Source of the DNA: Clostridia bacterium | Lineage (GTDB): Bacteria; Bacillota; Clostridia; Christensenellales; UBA1242 | Direction: 5' to 3' | Assembly: GCA_028702545.1 (NCBI GenBank) | Contig: JAQVOQ010000004.1 | Span: 1-24,917, forward strand | Length of the DNA stretch: 24,917 bases | Shown here: positions 14,893-22,897 of the stretch, in pieces | How the letters are laid out: the number at the start of each line of letters is the position of its first letter | Position numbering within the stretch: the stretch's first letter is position 1 | The notes under the pieces: model-generated | Databases searched by the model: none | What the model saw: only the letters and a program-made list of their open reading frames with translations | What the model was told of the DNA's origin: nothing | Made by a program: the position numbers and the translations under genes

Positions 14893-14922
14893 ATAATAGC
14901 ATTTTTTTTATTCTTTTGTCAA
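14893..14922 (-). promoter_or_regulatory. Strong promoter for the 71-residue membrane protein
   Basis: A perfect TTGACA (14917-14922) and TATTAT (14893-14898) are spaced by 18 bases, with a TGC extended -10. The spacer is nearly all A/T. It begins a few bases after the gpmI stop. Confidence 0.75.
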
Positions 14923-14928
14923 TATTAA

Positions 14929-16455
14929 TTAATTTTTGATTAAACTATTTGCTTCAAATTCAATAGGTTTTTTTATACCCATAACATCTATTACCGTTGC
15001 TGTTACATCGCTTAGTTTACCATCACTTCTTAACTTAACACTAAACTTTTCGTCATCTGCTAAAATAAATGGTACTCTGTTAGTTGTATGCGCTGTTTGC
15101 TGCTTACCGCTTTTTGTTAACATATTCTCAGCATTTCCATGGTCCGCTGTTATCATTACGCAAGCACCCATTTTGTTAAAGTACTCAAAAACTTCTCCTA
15201 AGGCTCTGTCTACTGTTTCAACTGCTAAAATTGTTGCATCAAGGTTGCCAGTATGACCTACCATATCACAATTTGCAAAATTTATAAGCACAAAGTCATA
15301 TTTATTAGCAAGTGCAATTTCTTTTACTTTAATAACAATTTCCATAGCGCTCATCTCGGGTAACAAATCAAAAGTTTTAACATCTTTTGTTGGCACTAAA
15401 ATTCTATCTTCACCATTATTTGGCTGTTCAATTCCTCCGTTAAAAAAGTAAGTAACATGAGCATATTTTGTCGTTTCGGCTATTCTTAATTGCGTTTTAA
15501 ATTCGTTTGATAAAACTTCGCCCAAAGTATTTTTCATATTTTGCCTAACAAAAGCTACTGATGCATTTGTTAAACTCTTATCATACTCACTAAAACCAAC
15601 AAAATTAAGATTTTTAAATTTTTCGCTCTCAAACTCAGTAAAGTTTTTATCTGTTAAACTTTTTGCTATTTCCCTAGCTCTATCACCTCTAAAATTATAA
15701 AAAATCACGCTATCGCCATCTTTTATAGTTGCCACTAACTCATCGTTATTCAAAACTATTATAGGCTCTAAAAACTCATCTGTAACGCCTCTTTTATGAC
15801 TTTCGTTAATGCTTTTTATTATATTTTTAGTCTGTGTTTGAGCTTTACCAAATACTAGCATATCATAAGCTAATTTTACTCTGTCAAAATTATTATCTCT
15901 GTCCATAGCATAAAATCTGCCAATTACACTTGCAATTTTTCCAACTCCAACCTTGTTTAAATAAGCTTGCAATTTTTTAATTAAAACTAAGGAATGCTTC
16001 GTGTCGCAATCTCTTCCATCTGTGAACAAATGCAAATAAACTTGAGTTTGACCGAGTTGTTTTGCCATATCAATAAGTGCTAATATGTGCTTAAACTCGC
16101 TGTGAACTCCGCCAGAAGATAGTAAGCCCATTAAATGCACAACACCCGTCGTCTTAAAAGCATCTATTAATGTTTGATTATTAAAAAACTCTCCATTTTT
16201 AATTAAATCGCTAATTTTTTTACTATCTTGAAGCACAATTCTTCCAGCACCTAAATTCAAGTGACCAACTTCACTATTGCCCATTTGCCCTTTATATAAT
16301 CCAACACTTTCGCCGTGAGACTTCAAGGTCGTAAACGGATATTTATTTTTTAAATAATTATAGTTTTCCGTATTAGCTAACTTTATGGCGTTTCCATATT
16401 CATTAGCACTTAAACCAAAACCATCTAAAACTATTAATACATGTGTTTTTCTCAT
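14929..16455 (-). CDS. gpmI: 2,3-bisphosphoglycerate-independent phosphoglycerate mutase
   Basis: Interconverts 3- and 2-phosphoglycerate in glycolysis through a phosphoserine intermediate, with two Mn2+ ions. The N-terminal metal motif VLIVLDGFG is present, followed by GQMGNSEVGHLNLGAGRI, whose Ser61 is the phosphorylated residue. The C-terminal ITADHGNAENM and the HTTNRVPF segment complete the metal sites. Length is 508 residues, as expected. The frame is open from a GTG at 16461, directly after the tpiA stop, but AGGA would then be only three bases away; the ATG at 16455 with AGGA nine bases upstream is the better start. Translation is probably coupled to tpiA. It is the last gene of the pgk-tpiA-gpmI operon; eno does not follow. 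Confidence 0.96.
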   Translation of the reverse strand: MRKTHVLIVLDGFGLSANEYGNAIKLANTENYNYLKNKYPFTTLKSHGESVGLYKGQMGNSEVGHLNLGAGRIVLQDSKKISDLIKNGEFFNNQTLIDAFKTTGVVHLMGLLSSGGVHSEFKHILALIDMAKQLGQTQVYLHLFTDGRDCDTKHSLVLIKKLQAYLNKVGVGKIASVIGRFYAMDRDNNFDRVKLAYDMLVFGKAQTQTKNIIKSINESHKRGVTDEFLEPIIVLNNDELVATIKDGDSVIFYNFRGDRAREIAKSLTDKNFTEFESEKFKNLNFVGFSEYDKSLTNASVAFVRQNMKNTLGEVLSNEFKTQLRIAETTKYAHVTYFFNGGIEQPNNGEDRILVPTKDVKTFDLLPEMSAMEIVIKVKEIALANKYDFVLINFANCDMVGHTGNLDATILAVETVDRALGEVFEYFNKMGACVMITADHGNAENMLTKSGKQQTAHTTNRVPFILADDEKFSVKLRSDGKLSDVTATVIDVMGIKKPIEFEANSLIKN

Positions 16456-16461
16456 CTCCAC

Positions 16462-17202
16462 TTATCCTAATATTATTTTTGCAAACTTTTTAGCATCCAA
16501 ACTAGCTCCGCCAACCAAAGCGCCACTTATGCTAGCGGCATTAAAAAACTCACTTGCGTTATCTTCGTTTACGCTACCACCGTATAGCACTTTAACTTTT
16601 TTTGTCGTTTGTAAAAGCGTTTGAACAAGTTTTATAATATATTCCGCCATTTCATTAACCTCAGAAGCATTCATAGCAAAGCCTGTTCCTATCGCCCAAA
16701 TTGGCTCGTAGGCTATTACTATATTTTCAACATCTTTTTCTGTTACGCCTTCAAGTATTATAGATAATTGCTCTTTAACAATTTCCTTGCTTAAATCAGC
16801 TTTCTTTTGAACTATCGTTTCGCCAACGCAAATTATAGGTTTTAAACCGTTACTTAAAGCAGATATAACTTTTTTATTAATAAAACTATCCGTTTCTAAA
16901 AAATATTGCCTGCGCTCGCTGTGCCCTAAAATAACATATTTAACATCAAAATCTTTTAACATATCAGCACTAACTTCACCAGTAAATGCTCCCGTAGGCG
17001 CAAAAAACATATTTTGGCTAGATAGTTCAATGCCTGTGCCTTTTAGTTTAGCCTGCATATAATCAAGTAACGCAAAACTAGGGGCTATAACGATATCGCT
17101 TTTTGCATCTTTTACAAGTGGCAAAAACTCCTCTAAATAATTTTTAGCTTCATCTTTAATTTTATTCATTTTCCAATTTGCAACTATTAACAACTTTTTC
17201 AT
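16462..17202 (-). CDS. tpiA: Triosephosphate isomerase
   Basis: Interconverts dihydroxyacetone phosphate and glyceraldehyde 3-phosphate. The 246-residue barrel has every catalytic element: Asn9 and Lys11 in ANWKMN, His94 in LGHSERR, Glu166 in AYEPIWAIGTG, and the phosphate-binding LYGGSV near residue 209. The ATG follows AGGAGG with seven bases between, and lies 11 bases after the pgk stop, so the two are cotranscribed. Its stop is directly followed by the gpmI start region. Confidence 0.98.
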   Translation of the reverse strand: MKKLLIVANWKMNKIKDEAKNYLEEFLPLVKDAKSDIVIAPSFALLDYMQAKLKGTGIELSSQNMFFAPTGAFTGEVSADMLKDFDVKYVILGHSERRQYFLETDSFINKKVISALSNGLKPIICVGETIVQKKADLSKEIVKEQLSIILEGVTEKDVENIVIAYEPIWAIGTGFAMNASEVNEMAEYIIKLVQTLLQTTKKVKVLYGGSVNEDNASEFFNAASISGALVGGASLDAKKFAKIILG

Positions 17203-17213
17203 ACTGCTGCCTC

Positions 17214-18395
17214 CTATTTTTCGTCTTCAATAACAGCAATTGCTGGTAGTTCTTTCCCTTCTAATAACATAAGGCTAGCACCACCACCAGTTGACAGATG
17301 GTCTATATGCTTTACTAAATCAAATTTTTCAATAGCACTGACGGTATCTCCGCCACCAACAACGCTAAATGCTTTGCTTTTAGCAACTGCTTTTGCCACG
17401 CCTTTTGTGCCACTTTCATAATATGCATTTTCAAAAACACCAAGTGGGCCATTCCACATAATAGTTTTTGCTCTTTTTATTTGCTTTTTAAACAACTTAA
17501 CTGTTTTTGGACCAATATCAAGTGCCATATACTCGTCTGGCGTTTGACCTGATGCAAAAACTTTTGGTGCGTCCACACTATCAAAAGCCGTGTTGCAAAC
17601 ATCATCCACTGGAAACAAGAGTTTTACCCCCTTATTAACAGCATTTTTAATAACATTATAACAATATTCAATTTGTTTATCATCAACTATTGACTTTCCT
17701 ACTTTACCCCCTAAGGCTTTAGTAAAAGTATAACTCATTCCGCCACCTATTATTAAAGTATCTACTTTATTTAACAAGTTATCTATAACGGCTAGTTTAT
17801 CTTCTATTTTTGCTCCACCTAAAATAGCGACAAATGGTCTTTTAGGATTTTCTAGCACTTCACTTATGCTTTCTAACTCTTTAATAACTAAAAAACCAAC
17901 GGCATTAGGTAGTAGTTTTGCAACGCCGTGCATAGAAGCCTCTTCCCTATGGCTCGTAGCAAAAGCATCATTTATATAAACATCAGCTAATTTGCTAAGT
18001 TGTTTTGAAAACTCCGCATCATTGCTTTCTTCACCGGCATTAAACCTAACATTTTCTAAAAGCAATACTTGTCCTGCCTTTAAAGCTTTTACTTTTTTTG
18101 CTGCATCTTCTCCTACTGTGTCCTTTGCGAACATAACTTCTTTTTCTAATAATTTTGACAGATGTGCGGCAACAGGCTCCAAACTATATTCTAGTACTAT
18201 TTTGCCTTTTGGTCTGCCTAAGTGAGAGCACAAAATAACCTTTGCATTTTGCTCTAATAAATAATTAATAGTTGGAAGCAAACTAACAATTCTAGCATCG
18301 CTCGTTACTTGTCCATTTTTCATCGGAACATTAAAGTCCACTCTTAATAATATCCTTTTATTTGTCACATCTAAACTGGTTAATTTTCTTTTCAT
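17214..18395 (-). CDS. pgk: Phosphoglycerate kinase
   Basis: Makes ATP from 1,3-bisphosphoglycerate in the payoff phase of glycolysis. The 393 residues carry the signature RVDFNVPMKNGQVTSDARI (18-36), HLGRPKG (58-64), the FATSHREEASMHG segment near 145-157, and the nucleotide-binding C-terminal lobe, ending in VVGGGDTVSAIEK and TGGGASL. The ATG is preceded by AAGGA eight bases away. It is the promoter-proximal gene of pgk-tpiA-gpmI. gapA, which commonly precedes pgk in Bacillota, is replaced here by the nitrilase-fold gene and dusB. Confidence 0.98.
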   Translation of the reverse strand: MKRKLTSLDVTNKRILLRVDFNVPMKNGQVTSDARIVSLLPTINYLLEQNAKVILCSHLGRPKGKIVLEYSLEPVAAHLSKLLEKEVMFAKDTVGEDAAKKVKALKAGQVLLLENVRFNAGEESNDAEFSKQLSKLADVYINDAFATSHREEASMHGVAKLLPNAVGFLVIKELESISEVLENPKRPFVAILGGAKIEDKLAVIDNLLNKVDTLIIGGGMSYTFTKALGGKVGKSIVDDKQIEYCYNVIKNAVNKGVKLLFPVDDVCNTAFDSVDAPKVFASGQTPDEYMALDIGPKTVKLFKKQIKRAKTIMWNGPLGVFENAYYESGTKGVAKAVAKSKAFSVVGGGDTVSAIEKFDLVKHIDHLSTGGGASLMLLEGKELPAIAVIEDEK

Positions 18396-18440
18396 ATTAA
18401 AAATCCTTTTTTAAAAAAATAGTTATTTTTATATTTCTAT

Positions 18441-18468
18441 TTTATACTAAACAACTATTAAAGAGCAA
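18441..18468 (-). promoter_or_regulatory. Candidate promoter of the pgk-tpiA-gpmI operon
   Basis: TTGCTC (18463-18468) and TATAAA (18441-18446) are 16 bases apart. The -10 is good and the -35 only partial. Confidence 0.45.
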
Positions 18469-18489
18469 ACAAAACACCTTGCAAGGCGA

Positions 18490-19098
18490 TTATATTTTAA
18501 AATCTTTTGTAAAAAATTCGCAAAAATTATATTCTGTACTTTGTTTTATATTGTTATAAAAAATTAAACACGAACTATTTAAACTAAAAATGCTTTTATC
18601 TGCTAACTTTCCTACTTCTAAAACAGCTTTATTTTGTTTTTCTATATCAAAGAAGTCACATATGTTAATAATAAACTTAGCTCCAAATTTTTTTAGCAAT
18701 ACAGCTGTCTTTAAATTAAAGATATCCTCGTTTACTATTATTCCAAGTTTTCCTAGTTTGGTTTTATAAATTTTGAGTTCCTTACCGCTTGCCTTTTGTG
18801 ATAATGGATAAACACTATCGGCAATGCCAAGTAACTTGCCCTTATCAGCAGTTAAAACTGATGAATAGTGCTTTCCAAACAAATCATAATTACTACCTGC
18901 AACGATGACGCAATTTAACTCTTTGCTAAGTTTAATTATTTTTTCTATATTATTGGTTTTGTTTTCAATTTCGTCTTTGTAACTTATTTGAAGGAATAAA
19001 TTATAACTGATTAAAACCAAATCTACTTTTTGTAAATTCGGTTTAATTTTACTTAAAAAATTTTGCCAGTCTGCATTTGTTACAACTAAGACTTTCAT
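18490..19098 (-). CDS. Nitrilase-superfamily (C-N hydrolase) fold protein without the Glu-Lys-Cys triad
   Basis: A 202-residue protein that lines up with carbon-nitrogen hydrolases but has lost all three catalytic residues. The family's DLVxFPExxLTGY reads DLVLISYNLFLQISY (26-40), placing Asn33 where the catalytic Glu should be. GKLLGIADSVYPL (87-99) matches the Lys region, with Ser95 in place of Lys. LGIIVNEDIFN (118-128) matches LxICEDIW, with Asn123 for the nucleophilic Cys. It is also shorter than the usual 260-300 residues and ends early. The ATG at 19098 is chosen because GGGAGA sits just upstream; an earlier TTG at 19110 overlaps that site. It has its own promoter and lies between dusB and pgk. 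The frame is intact, so it seems to be a kept pseudoenzyme rather than a decaying gene; its role is unknown. Confidence 0.65.
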   Translation of the reverse strand: MKVLVVTNADWQNFLSKIKPNLQKVDLVLISYNLFLQISYKDEIENKTNNIEKIIKLSKELNCVIVAGSNYDLFGKHYSSVLTADKGKLLGIADSVYPLSQKASGKELKIYKTKLGKLGIIVNEDIFNLKTAVLLKKFGAKFIINICDFFDIEKQNKAVLEVGKLADKSIFSLNSSCLIFYNNIKQSTEYNFCEFFTKDFKI

Positions 19099-19124
19099 AC
19101 ATTCTCCCAAACTAAACTATAAAC

Positions 19125-19153
19125 ATTATATGTTACAGATTAAATTTGGTTAA
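19125..19153 (-). promoter_or_regulatory. Promoter of the nitrilase-fold gene
   Basis: TTAACC (19148-19153) and a perfect TATAAT (19125-19130) are separated by 17 bases, in the 58-base gap after dusB. Confidence 0.65.
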
Positions 19154-19156
19154 AAA

Positions 19157-20086
19157 TTATGCAAAAATGCTATTCAAAAATTGCCTTACCTCTTGCAAGG
19201 TTTCTAATTTAAAAAAGTTTTGTTTATGCTCGCTTGCATTTTGTTCGCCTTTTAAATATTGTGCTATGTTTTTTCGCATAGTAAGCACAATATAGCGCTC
19301 ATTTTTGCCATATTTTAAGTAATAATCAATTTGCTTATTTATTGTTTTTAATTTATCTTTTTTATATTTTTTTCCTAACAACTCTTTAAATATCCAAGGG
19401 TTTCCAACAGCACCTCTACCTATCATAACGGCATCAACTCCTGTTGCAAGCATACGCTCATAACTTTTTTTATCTGTGATGTCGCCATTGCCAATAACAG
19501 GTATGTTTACAGCCTCTTTAACAGCCTTTATAGCCTCATAGTTTACTTTTCCGGAATAATACTGCTCGCGAGTTCTACCGTGCACTGTGATAGCACTAGC
19601 ACCCACCTCTTCACACATTTGAGCAAAAAGTATGGCATTAATATTATCTTCATCAAAGCCTAACCTGAATTTTACTGTAATAGGTTTATCGGTGGCATTT
19701 ACACACGCTTTTATAATGTTTCTTGCTAAATCAATATTTTCCATAAGTGCCGAGCCTTCGCCGTTTTTAACAACTTTTGGCGCTGGGCAACCCATATTAA
19801 TATCTATAATATCAAATTTTTTTAAATGAGCATTTTTGCAAGCAAGCGCCATAACGAGCGGGTCAGAACCAAAAATTTGCACGCTAACGGGATGCTCGCC
19901 TCTAAAAGTTTCAAGCAGTTCATAAGTTTTTTCGCTCTTATACATTAGTGCTTTTGCACTGACCATCTCCGTCACGGTTAAGGCAGCTCCCATAGACTTA
20001 CAAATACGGCGAAAAGCAATGTCGGTATAGTCCGCCATCGGTGCTAATATCAAATTGTTTTTAAGTTCAATATTTTTAATTTTCAT
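19157..20086 (-). CDS. dusB: tRNA-dihydrouridine synthase (DusB type)
   Basis: FMN-dependent enzyme that reduces specific uridines in tRNA to dihydrouridine. The TIM-barrel N-terminus reads LAPMADYTDIAFR, the catalytic Cys100 sits in NMGCPAPKV, and KFRLGFD, the HGRTREQYYSG loop and VIGNGDI all match the family. The FMN phosphate loop is MIGRGAVGNPWIF. The C-terminal helical domain is present, and 309 residues is near normal. The ATG agrees with the family start, yet no Shine-Dalgarno site is visible upstream. Instead, a promoter -10 element ends six bases before the ATG, which suggests a leaderless message. In Bacillota dus genes often lie near the hup/hslR region, consistent with hup directly upstream. 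Confidence 0.95.
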   Translation of the reverse strand: MKIKNIELKNNLILAPMADYTDIAFRRICKSMGAALTVTEMVSAKALMYKSEKTYELLETFRGEHPVSVQIFGSDPLVMALACKNAHLKKFDIIDINMGCPAPKVVKNGEGSALMENIDLARNIIKACVNATDKPITVKFRLGFDEDNINAILFAQMCEEVGASAITVHGRTREQYYSGKVNYEAIKAVKEAVNIPVIGNGDITDKKSYERMLATGVDAVMIGRGAVGNPWIFKELLGKKYKKDKLKTINKQIDYYLKYGKNERYIVLTMRKNIAQYLKGEQNASEHKQNFFKLETLQEVRQFLNSIFA

Positions 20087-20092
20087 AATAAT

Positions 20093-20121
20093 ACTATACT
20101 AAAAATATGCTCGTTTGTTAA
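20093..20121 (-). promoter_or_regulatory. dusB promoter, positioned for a leaderless transcript
   Basis: TTAACA (20116-20121) and TATAGT (20093-20098) are separated by 17 bases. Six bases separate the -10 from the dusB ATG, so the predicted RNA start coincides with the start codon. The -35 lies right after the T-run of the hup terminator. Confidence 0.55.
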
Positions 20122-20123
20122 GT

Positions 20124-20156
20124 AAAAAAAAGAAAATAGCCGTTATTACTATTTTC
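20124..20156 (-). terminator. Terminator of hup
   Basis: GAAAATAG (20132-20139) pairs with CTATTTTC (20149-20156), and on the - strand eight T follow. Confidence 0.8.
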
Positions 20157-20169
20157 AATTTTTTTTATA

Positions 20170-20442
20170 TTAATGCATTTGTGCTTTGAAAGTTTTACTC
20201 ACTTTAAAAACTGGTACTTTTTGAGCCATAATTAATATCGGCTCTTTGGTTTTTGGATTTATACTCATTCTTTCTTTTCTTTGACTAACCTCAAACTTGC
20301 CAAAGCCCAGCAAACTAACCTCATCGCCTCTTTTTAGTGTTTGTGTGATAATTTCGGTTATAGCATTAAGTGCATTCATTGATTCGCGCTGACTTAAATT
20401 AGATTTTTTAGAAACTTCTTTGATTAAATTTGTTTTATTCAT
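20170..20442 (-). CDS. hup: HU family DNA-binding protein
   Basis: Histone-like nucleoid protein that binds and bends DNA as a dimer. The 90 residues have the standard layout: two N-terminal helices (NKTNLIKEVSKKSNLSQRESMNALNAI), the GDEVSLLGFGKFEV strand pair, then the DNA-binding arm. The arm reads SINPKTKEPI, with the intercalating Pro kept, where HU usually has GRNPxTGE. KVPVFKVSKTFK closes the protein. The ATG is preceded by AGGAG six bases away. It starts 48 bases after the flippase stop and is followed by its own terminator. In Bacillota hup commonly follows spoVT, a flippase and mazG; here mazG is absent. Confidence 0.95.
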   Translation of the reverse strand: MNKTNLIKEVSKKSNLSQRESMNALNAITEIITQTLKRGDEVSLLGFGKFEVSQRKERMSINPKTKEPILIMAQKVPVFKVSKTFKAQMH

Positions 20443-20490
20443 ATCTTACTCCTTTTTTGTACTAATTAAAATTATTGCCCTAAACAGCAT

Positions 20491-22146
20491 TTATAAACGA
20501 ACTTTTTTTGTAAATAGTTTTTTGATTTTTTTAAAAAAGGGTATGTAATTTAATTCATCTTTATTAAATACTTTTAAAACGCCAATTGCTACTATATAAA
20601 CAATTGCTGATAAACCTATTGTTATTAAAGTTGCATACGCCTCGCTTAAAAAATTTGACAGTATTTTTTTCCCAAGCAGTATAGTTGCAACTAAAAAAAT
20701 ACTTGCAATTAATGGATTTATTACAAAAGTTTTAAAACTAAATGTTACGCTAATAAACTTCTTTAACGAAATCAATGTAAGCAAACAAGCAATTGCATAA
20801 CTGACTGCACTTGCAACGCTCGCTCCATAAATATTAAATGCCTGACTAGAAACTAGTAAAACGGTTAATGCAATTTTAACAACACTTGCTAAAATTAAAT
20901 GTTTTACAACAGTAAAACTTTTGTTTAAAGCGTGCAATATTGATGTAAAAATTCGTAAAAAAGAATGATAAATAATAGAAACCGCAACAATTTTTATAAG
21001 GCTACTAGCAACGGCAATTTCATCAAACTGACCACTGTTTAATCCTCCTGAATATAAAACACTCGTGATATCTGTTGCAAGCAGTAAAAAACCAATAAAA
21101 CAAGGCAGGGATATTATCCAAACTATCTTAATTGCCAAACTTGTTTTAAAATTTATCTCTTCGGCATTTTTTAGCGTATTAGACGCCACTATGCTAGGCA
21201 ATATGGCCGTAGAGATGGCAATTGCAATTATCATAGGCAAAGTTATAAGGCTGTTTACAACGCCCGTTTGAATGCCAAATAAGCTAGTCGCTACGGACAC
21301 ACTAAATCCAACTCCCGTCAATAAATTTATTATCAATATGCTGTCAATAAATAATGTTAAGGGTATTATTGTTGCGCTCAAAGTAATTGGAAGAGATTTT
21401 AAAAATATAATTTTTGCTATTTTAAAATTAGATAACTTTGAATAGTCTTGTTTATCTATATACAAACTTTCATCTATTTTTATTATCTCTTCTTTTTTTA
21501 AATTTTGTAAGCTTTTTTTATTTTTAACTTTATAAATTATAATAATGGTAATAAGGCTAACAATCTCACCTAAGGTTATGCCAAGTATTGCACCTAAAAC
21601 ACCATACTCAATACCCATAGGCAATAAATAGTTTGCCAAAAGTAACCCGAGAGCAACTTTTGCAATCTGTTCTATAATTTCGCTTAATGCTGTTGGTTGC
21701 ATATCTTGCAAGCCTTCAAAATAACCTCTAAAAGCAGCGACCATACTTCCAAGCAAAATAGCAGGCGCAGCGCCCAAATAGCCAACTCCTGCAAGCGAAT
21801 TGCCTTGTAAGTTTGAAATATAAGAACTCGCAAAAAAAACAATGCTTGAACTAAGTAAACCAATACAAAATGTTAGCATTAAAGCACTTTTTAAAATTTT
21901 TTTTGTGTTATCTTTTTTATTTATCGCAACTTGTTCACTCACTAACCTACTTATTGCAACGGGAATACCACTACTGCTTATAACTAAAAGCAAGGCGTAA
22001 ACTGGAAATATCAACTGATAAATTCCCATGCCTTCTGTACCTAATAAATTTGTTAATGGAATGCGATAAATTGCACCAAAAACTTTACTTAAAAGCGCCG
22101 ATAATGTTAAAAGTACCGCACCATATAGAAAACTCTTTTTTTTCAT
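20491..22146 (-). CDS. MOP-superfamily flippase of the SpoVB/YabM type (polysaccharide or lipid II transport)
   Basis: A multi-pass membrane protein with about 14 hydrophobic helices, of the group that includes SpoVB, YabM, YtgP and MurJ-like flippases. It is expected to move lipid-linked cell-wall or polysaccharide precursors across the membrane. The N-terminus MKKKSFLYGAVLLTLSALLS followed by KVFGAIYRIPL is the family hallmark, as is the later GIPVAISRLVSE. Length is 551 residues from the ATG at 22146. The frame is open eight codons further to a GTG at 22170, but the family begins at the ATG; no clear Shine-Dalgarno site precedes either. The spoVT terminator stands upstream, so it needs its own promoter, which I could not fix. 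The position between spoVT and hup matches yabM/spoVB in Bacillota. The substrate cannot be read from the sequence. Confidence 0.88.
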   Translation of the reverse strand: MKKKSFLYGAVLLTLSALLSKVFGAIYRIPLTNLLGTEGMGIYQLIFPVYALLLVISSSGIPVAISRLVSEQVAINKKDNTKKILKSALMLTFCIGLLSSSIVFFASSYISNLQGNSLAGVGYLGAAPAILLGSMVAAFRGYFEGLQDMQPTALSEIIEQIAKVALGLLLANYLLPMGIEYGVLGAILGITLGEIVSLITIIIIYKVKNKKSLQNLKKEEIIKIDESLYIDKQDYSKLSNFKIAKIIFLKSLPITLSATIIPLTLFIDSILIINLLTGVGFSVSVATSLFGIQTGVVNSLITLPMIIAIAISTAILPSIVASNTLKNAEEINFKTSLAIKIVWIISLPCFIGFLLLATDITSVLYSGGLNSGQFDEIAVASSLIKIVAVSIIYHSFLRIFTSILHALNKSFTVVKHLILASVVKIALTVLLVSSQAFNIYGASVASAVSYAIACLLTLISLKKFISVTFSFKTFVINPLIASIFLVATILLGKKILSNFLSEAYATLITIGLSAIVYIVAIGVLKVFNKDELNYIPFFKKIKKLFTKKVRL

Positions 22147-22183
22147 AAGTTTAGTTTGCTTAAAATGCACTAAAACTATTATT

Positions 22184-22216
22184 TTTAAAAAAACAAAAAG
22201 TAATTTTTCTTTTTGT
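22184..22216 (-). terminator. Terminator of spoVT
   Basis: ACAAAAAG (22193-22200) pairs with CTTTTTGT (22209-22216) across an 8-base loop, followed on the - strand by seven T. Confidence 0.7.
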
Positions 22217-22232
22217 GTTTAAAAAATAAATT

Positions 22233-22781
22233 CTATTCCATTCGCTTAGCTAAAAAATTTGCCATAGTTGTGGCAACTTTAACCTCCGACAATGTGAGAG
22301 TCGTATTTAAGTCTTTGCTGAATATTATTATTGCACCAAGCGTATCTCCACTGCAATTAATAGGCGCTATAATTTGTGAAGTATAATCGTTTACATCTTC
22401 TTTAATTAATTTATAAATTGTTGCATCCTCTTTTTTATTAGATAAAGTAACCTTGCGATCTGCAATTATTTTTTCTATCTCAAAACTTATTGCCTTATTT
22501 ATGTAATCTGTTTTATTAGTGCCCGCTACTTGCAAAATTTCATCCTTGTCGCAAAGTAATGTAGAATGCTCTACGGACATAAAAATAGACTCAACGGCTT
22601 CTTTTGCAAAATCATTAAGCTCACTTAACGGCGAATATTTTTTTAGCACAATGCCACCCGTATCATTCATAAAAATTTCTATTGGGCTTCCTTCTTTCAT
22701 TCTAAGCGTTTTTCTTATTTCCTTGGGAATAACAATTCTACCAAGTTCATCAACTCTTCTTATTATACCTGTTGCTTTCAT
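22233..22781 (-). CDS. spoVT: Stage V sporulation protein T (AbrB-family regulator with GAF domain)
   Basis: Transcription regulator; in Bacillus subtilis SpoVT acts in the forespore late in sporulation. The N-terminal AbrB/SpoVT swapped-hairpin domain is almost canonical: MKATGIIRRVDELGRIVIPK then EIRKTLRMKEGSPIEIF (residues 1-37). The remaining ~140 residues form a GAF-like sensor domain (STLLCDKDEILQVAG, APINCSGDTLGAIIIFS). The 182 residues agree with the family. The frame is open for 26 more codons upstream, but the conserved start is this ATG, with AGGTAGG six bases upstream. It lies upstream of the flippase as in B. subtilis. Its presence suggests a sporulating organism or one with sporulating ancestry; no other spore-specific gene is in the window to test this. 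Confidence 0.93.
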   Translation of the reverse strand: MKATGIIRRVDELGRIVIPKEIRKTLRMKEGSPIEIFMNDTGGIVLKKYSPLSELNDFAKEAVESIFMSVEHSTLLCDKDEILQVAGTNKTDYINKAISFEIEKIIADRKVTLSNKKEDATIYKLIKEDVNDYTSQIIAPINCSGDTLGAIIIFSKDLNTTLTLSEVKVATTMANFLAKRME

Positions 22782-22813
22782 AAAAAACCTACCTCTTATC
22801 ACTTTAATTTTAG

Positions 22814-22842
22814 TATTAAGCAATTGTCTTTTATTTATGCAA
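22814..22842 (-). promoter_or_regulatory. Candidate promoter of spoVT
   Basis: TTGCAT (22837-22842) and TTAATA (22814-22819) are 17 bases apart, with TGC before the -10. It resembles SigA more than SigG, the sigma factor of B. subtilis spoVT; a GCATA with CTTAATA reading gives a spacing about three bases too short for SigG. Confidence 0.4.
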
Positions 22843-22850
22843 TTGATAAT

Positions 22851-22880
22851 AAAAAACAAGCTATCACTAGCTTGTTTTTT
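22851..22880 (-). terminator. Terminator of the DUF975-like gene
   Basis: Perfect 13-bp stem AAAAAACAAGCTA / TAGCTTGTTTTTT with a 4-base loop and the T-run inside the arm. It lies 17 bases after the stop at 22898. Confidence 0.85.
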
Positions 22881-22897
22881 AAAAACTTAAAATTATT

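Noticed and set aside
14640..14939. A 99-codon open frame on the + strand
   Set aside because: It overlaps the - strand 71-residue gene and the end of gpmI, has no Shine-Dalgarno or promoter, and its protein has no sensible domain pattern.
19099..19110. A TTG start four codons upstream for the nitrilase-fold protein
   Set aside because: That codon overlaps the GGGAG site serving the ATG at 19098.
22801..22850. SigG promoter for spoVT
   Set aside because: GCATA and CTTAATA can be seen, but the spacing is about three bases too short; a SigA-like reading fits at least as well.
22782..22859. A 26-codon N-terminal extension of SpoVT
   Set aside because: The conserved protein begins at the ATG at 22781 with AGGTAGG upstream; the extension covers the likely promoter.
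22519..22890. A 123-codon open frame on the + strand
   Set aside because: It is antisense to spoVT and to the terminator at 22851-22880; the SpoVT reading is clear.
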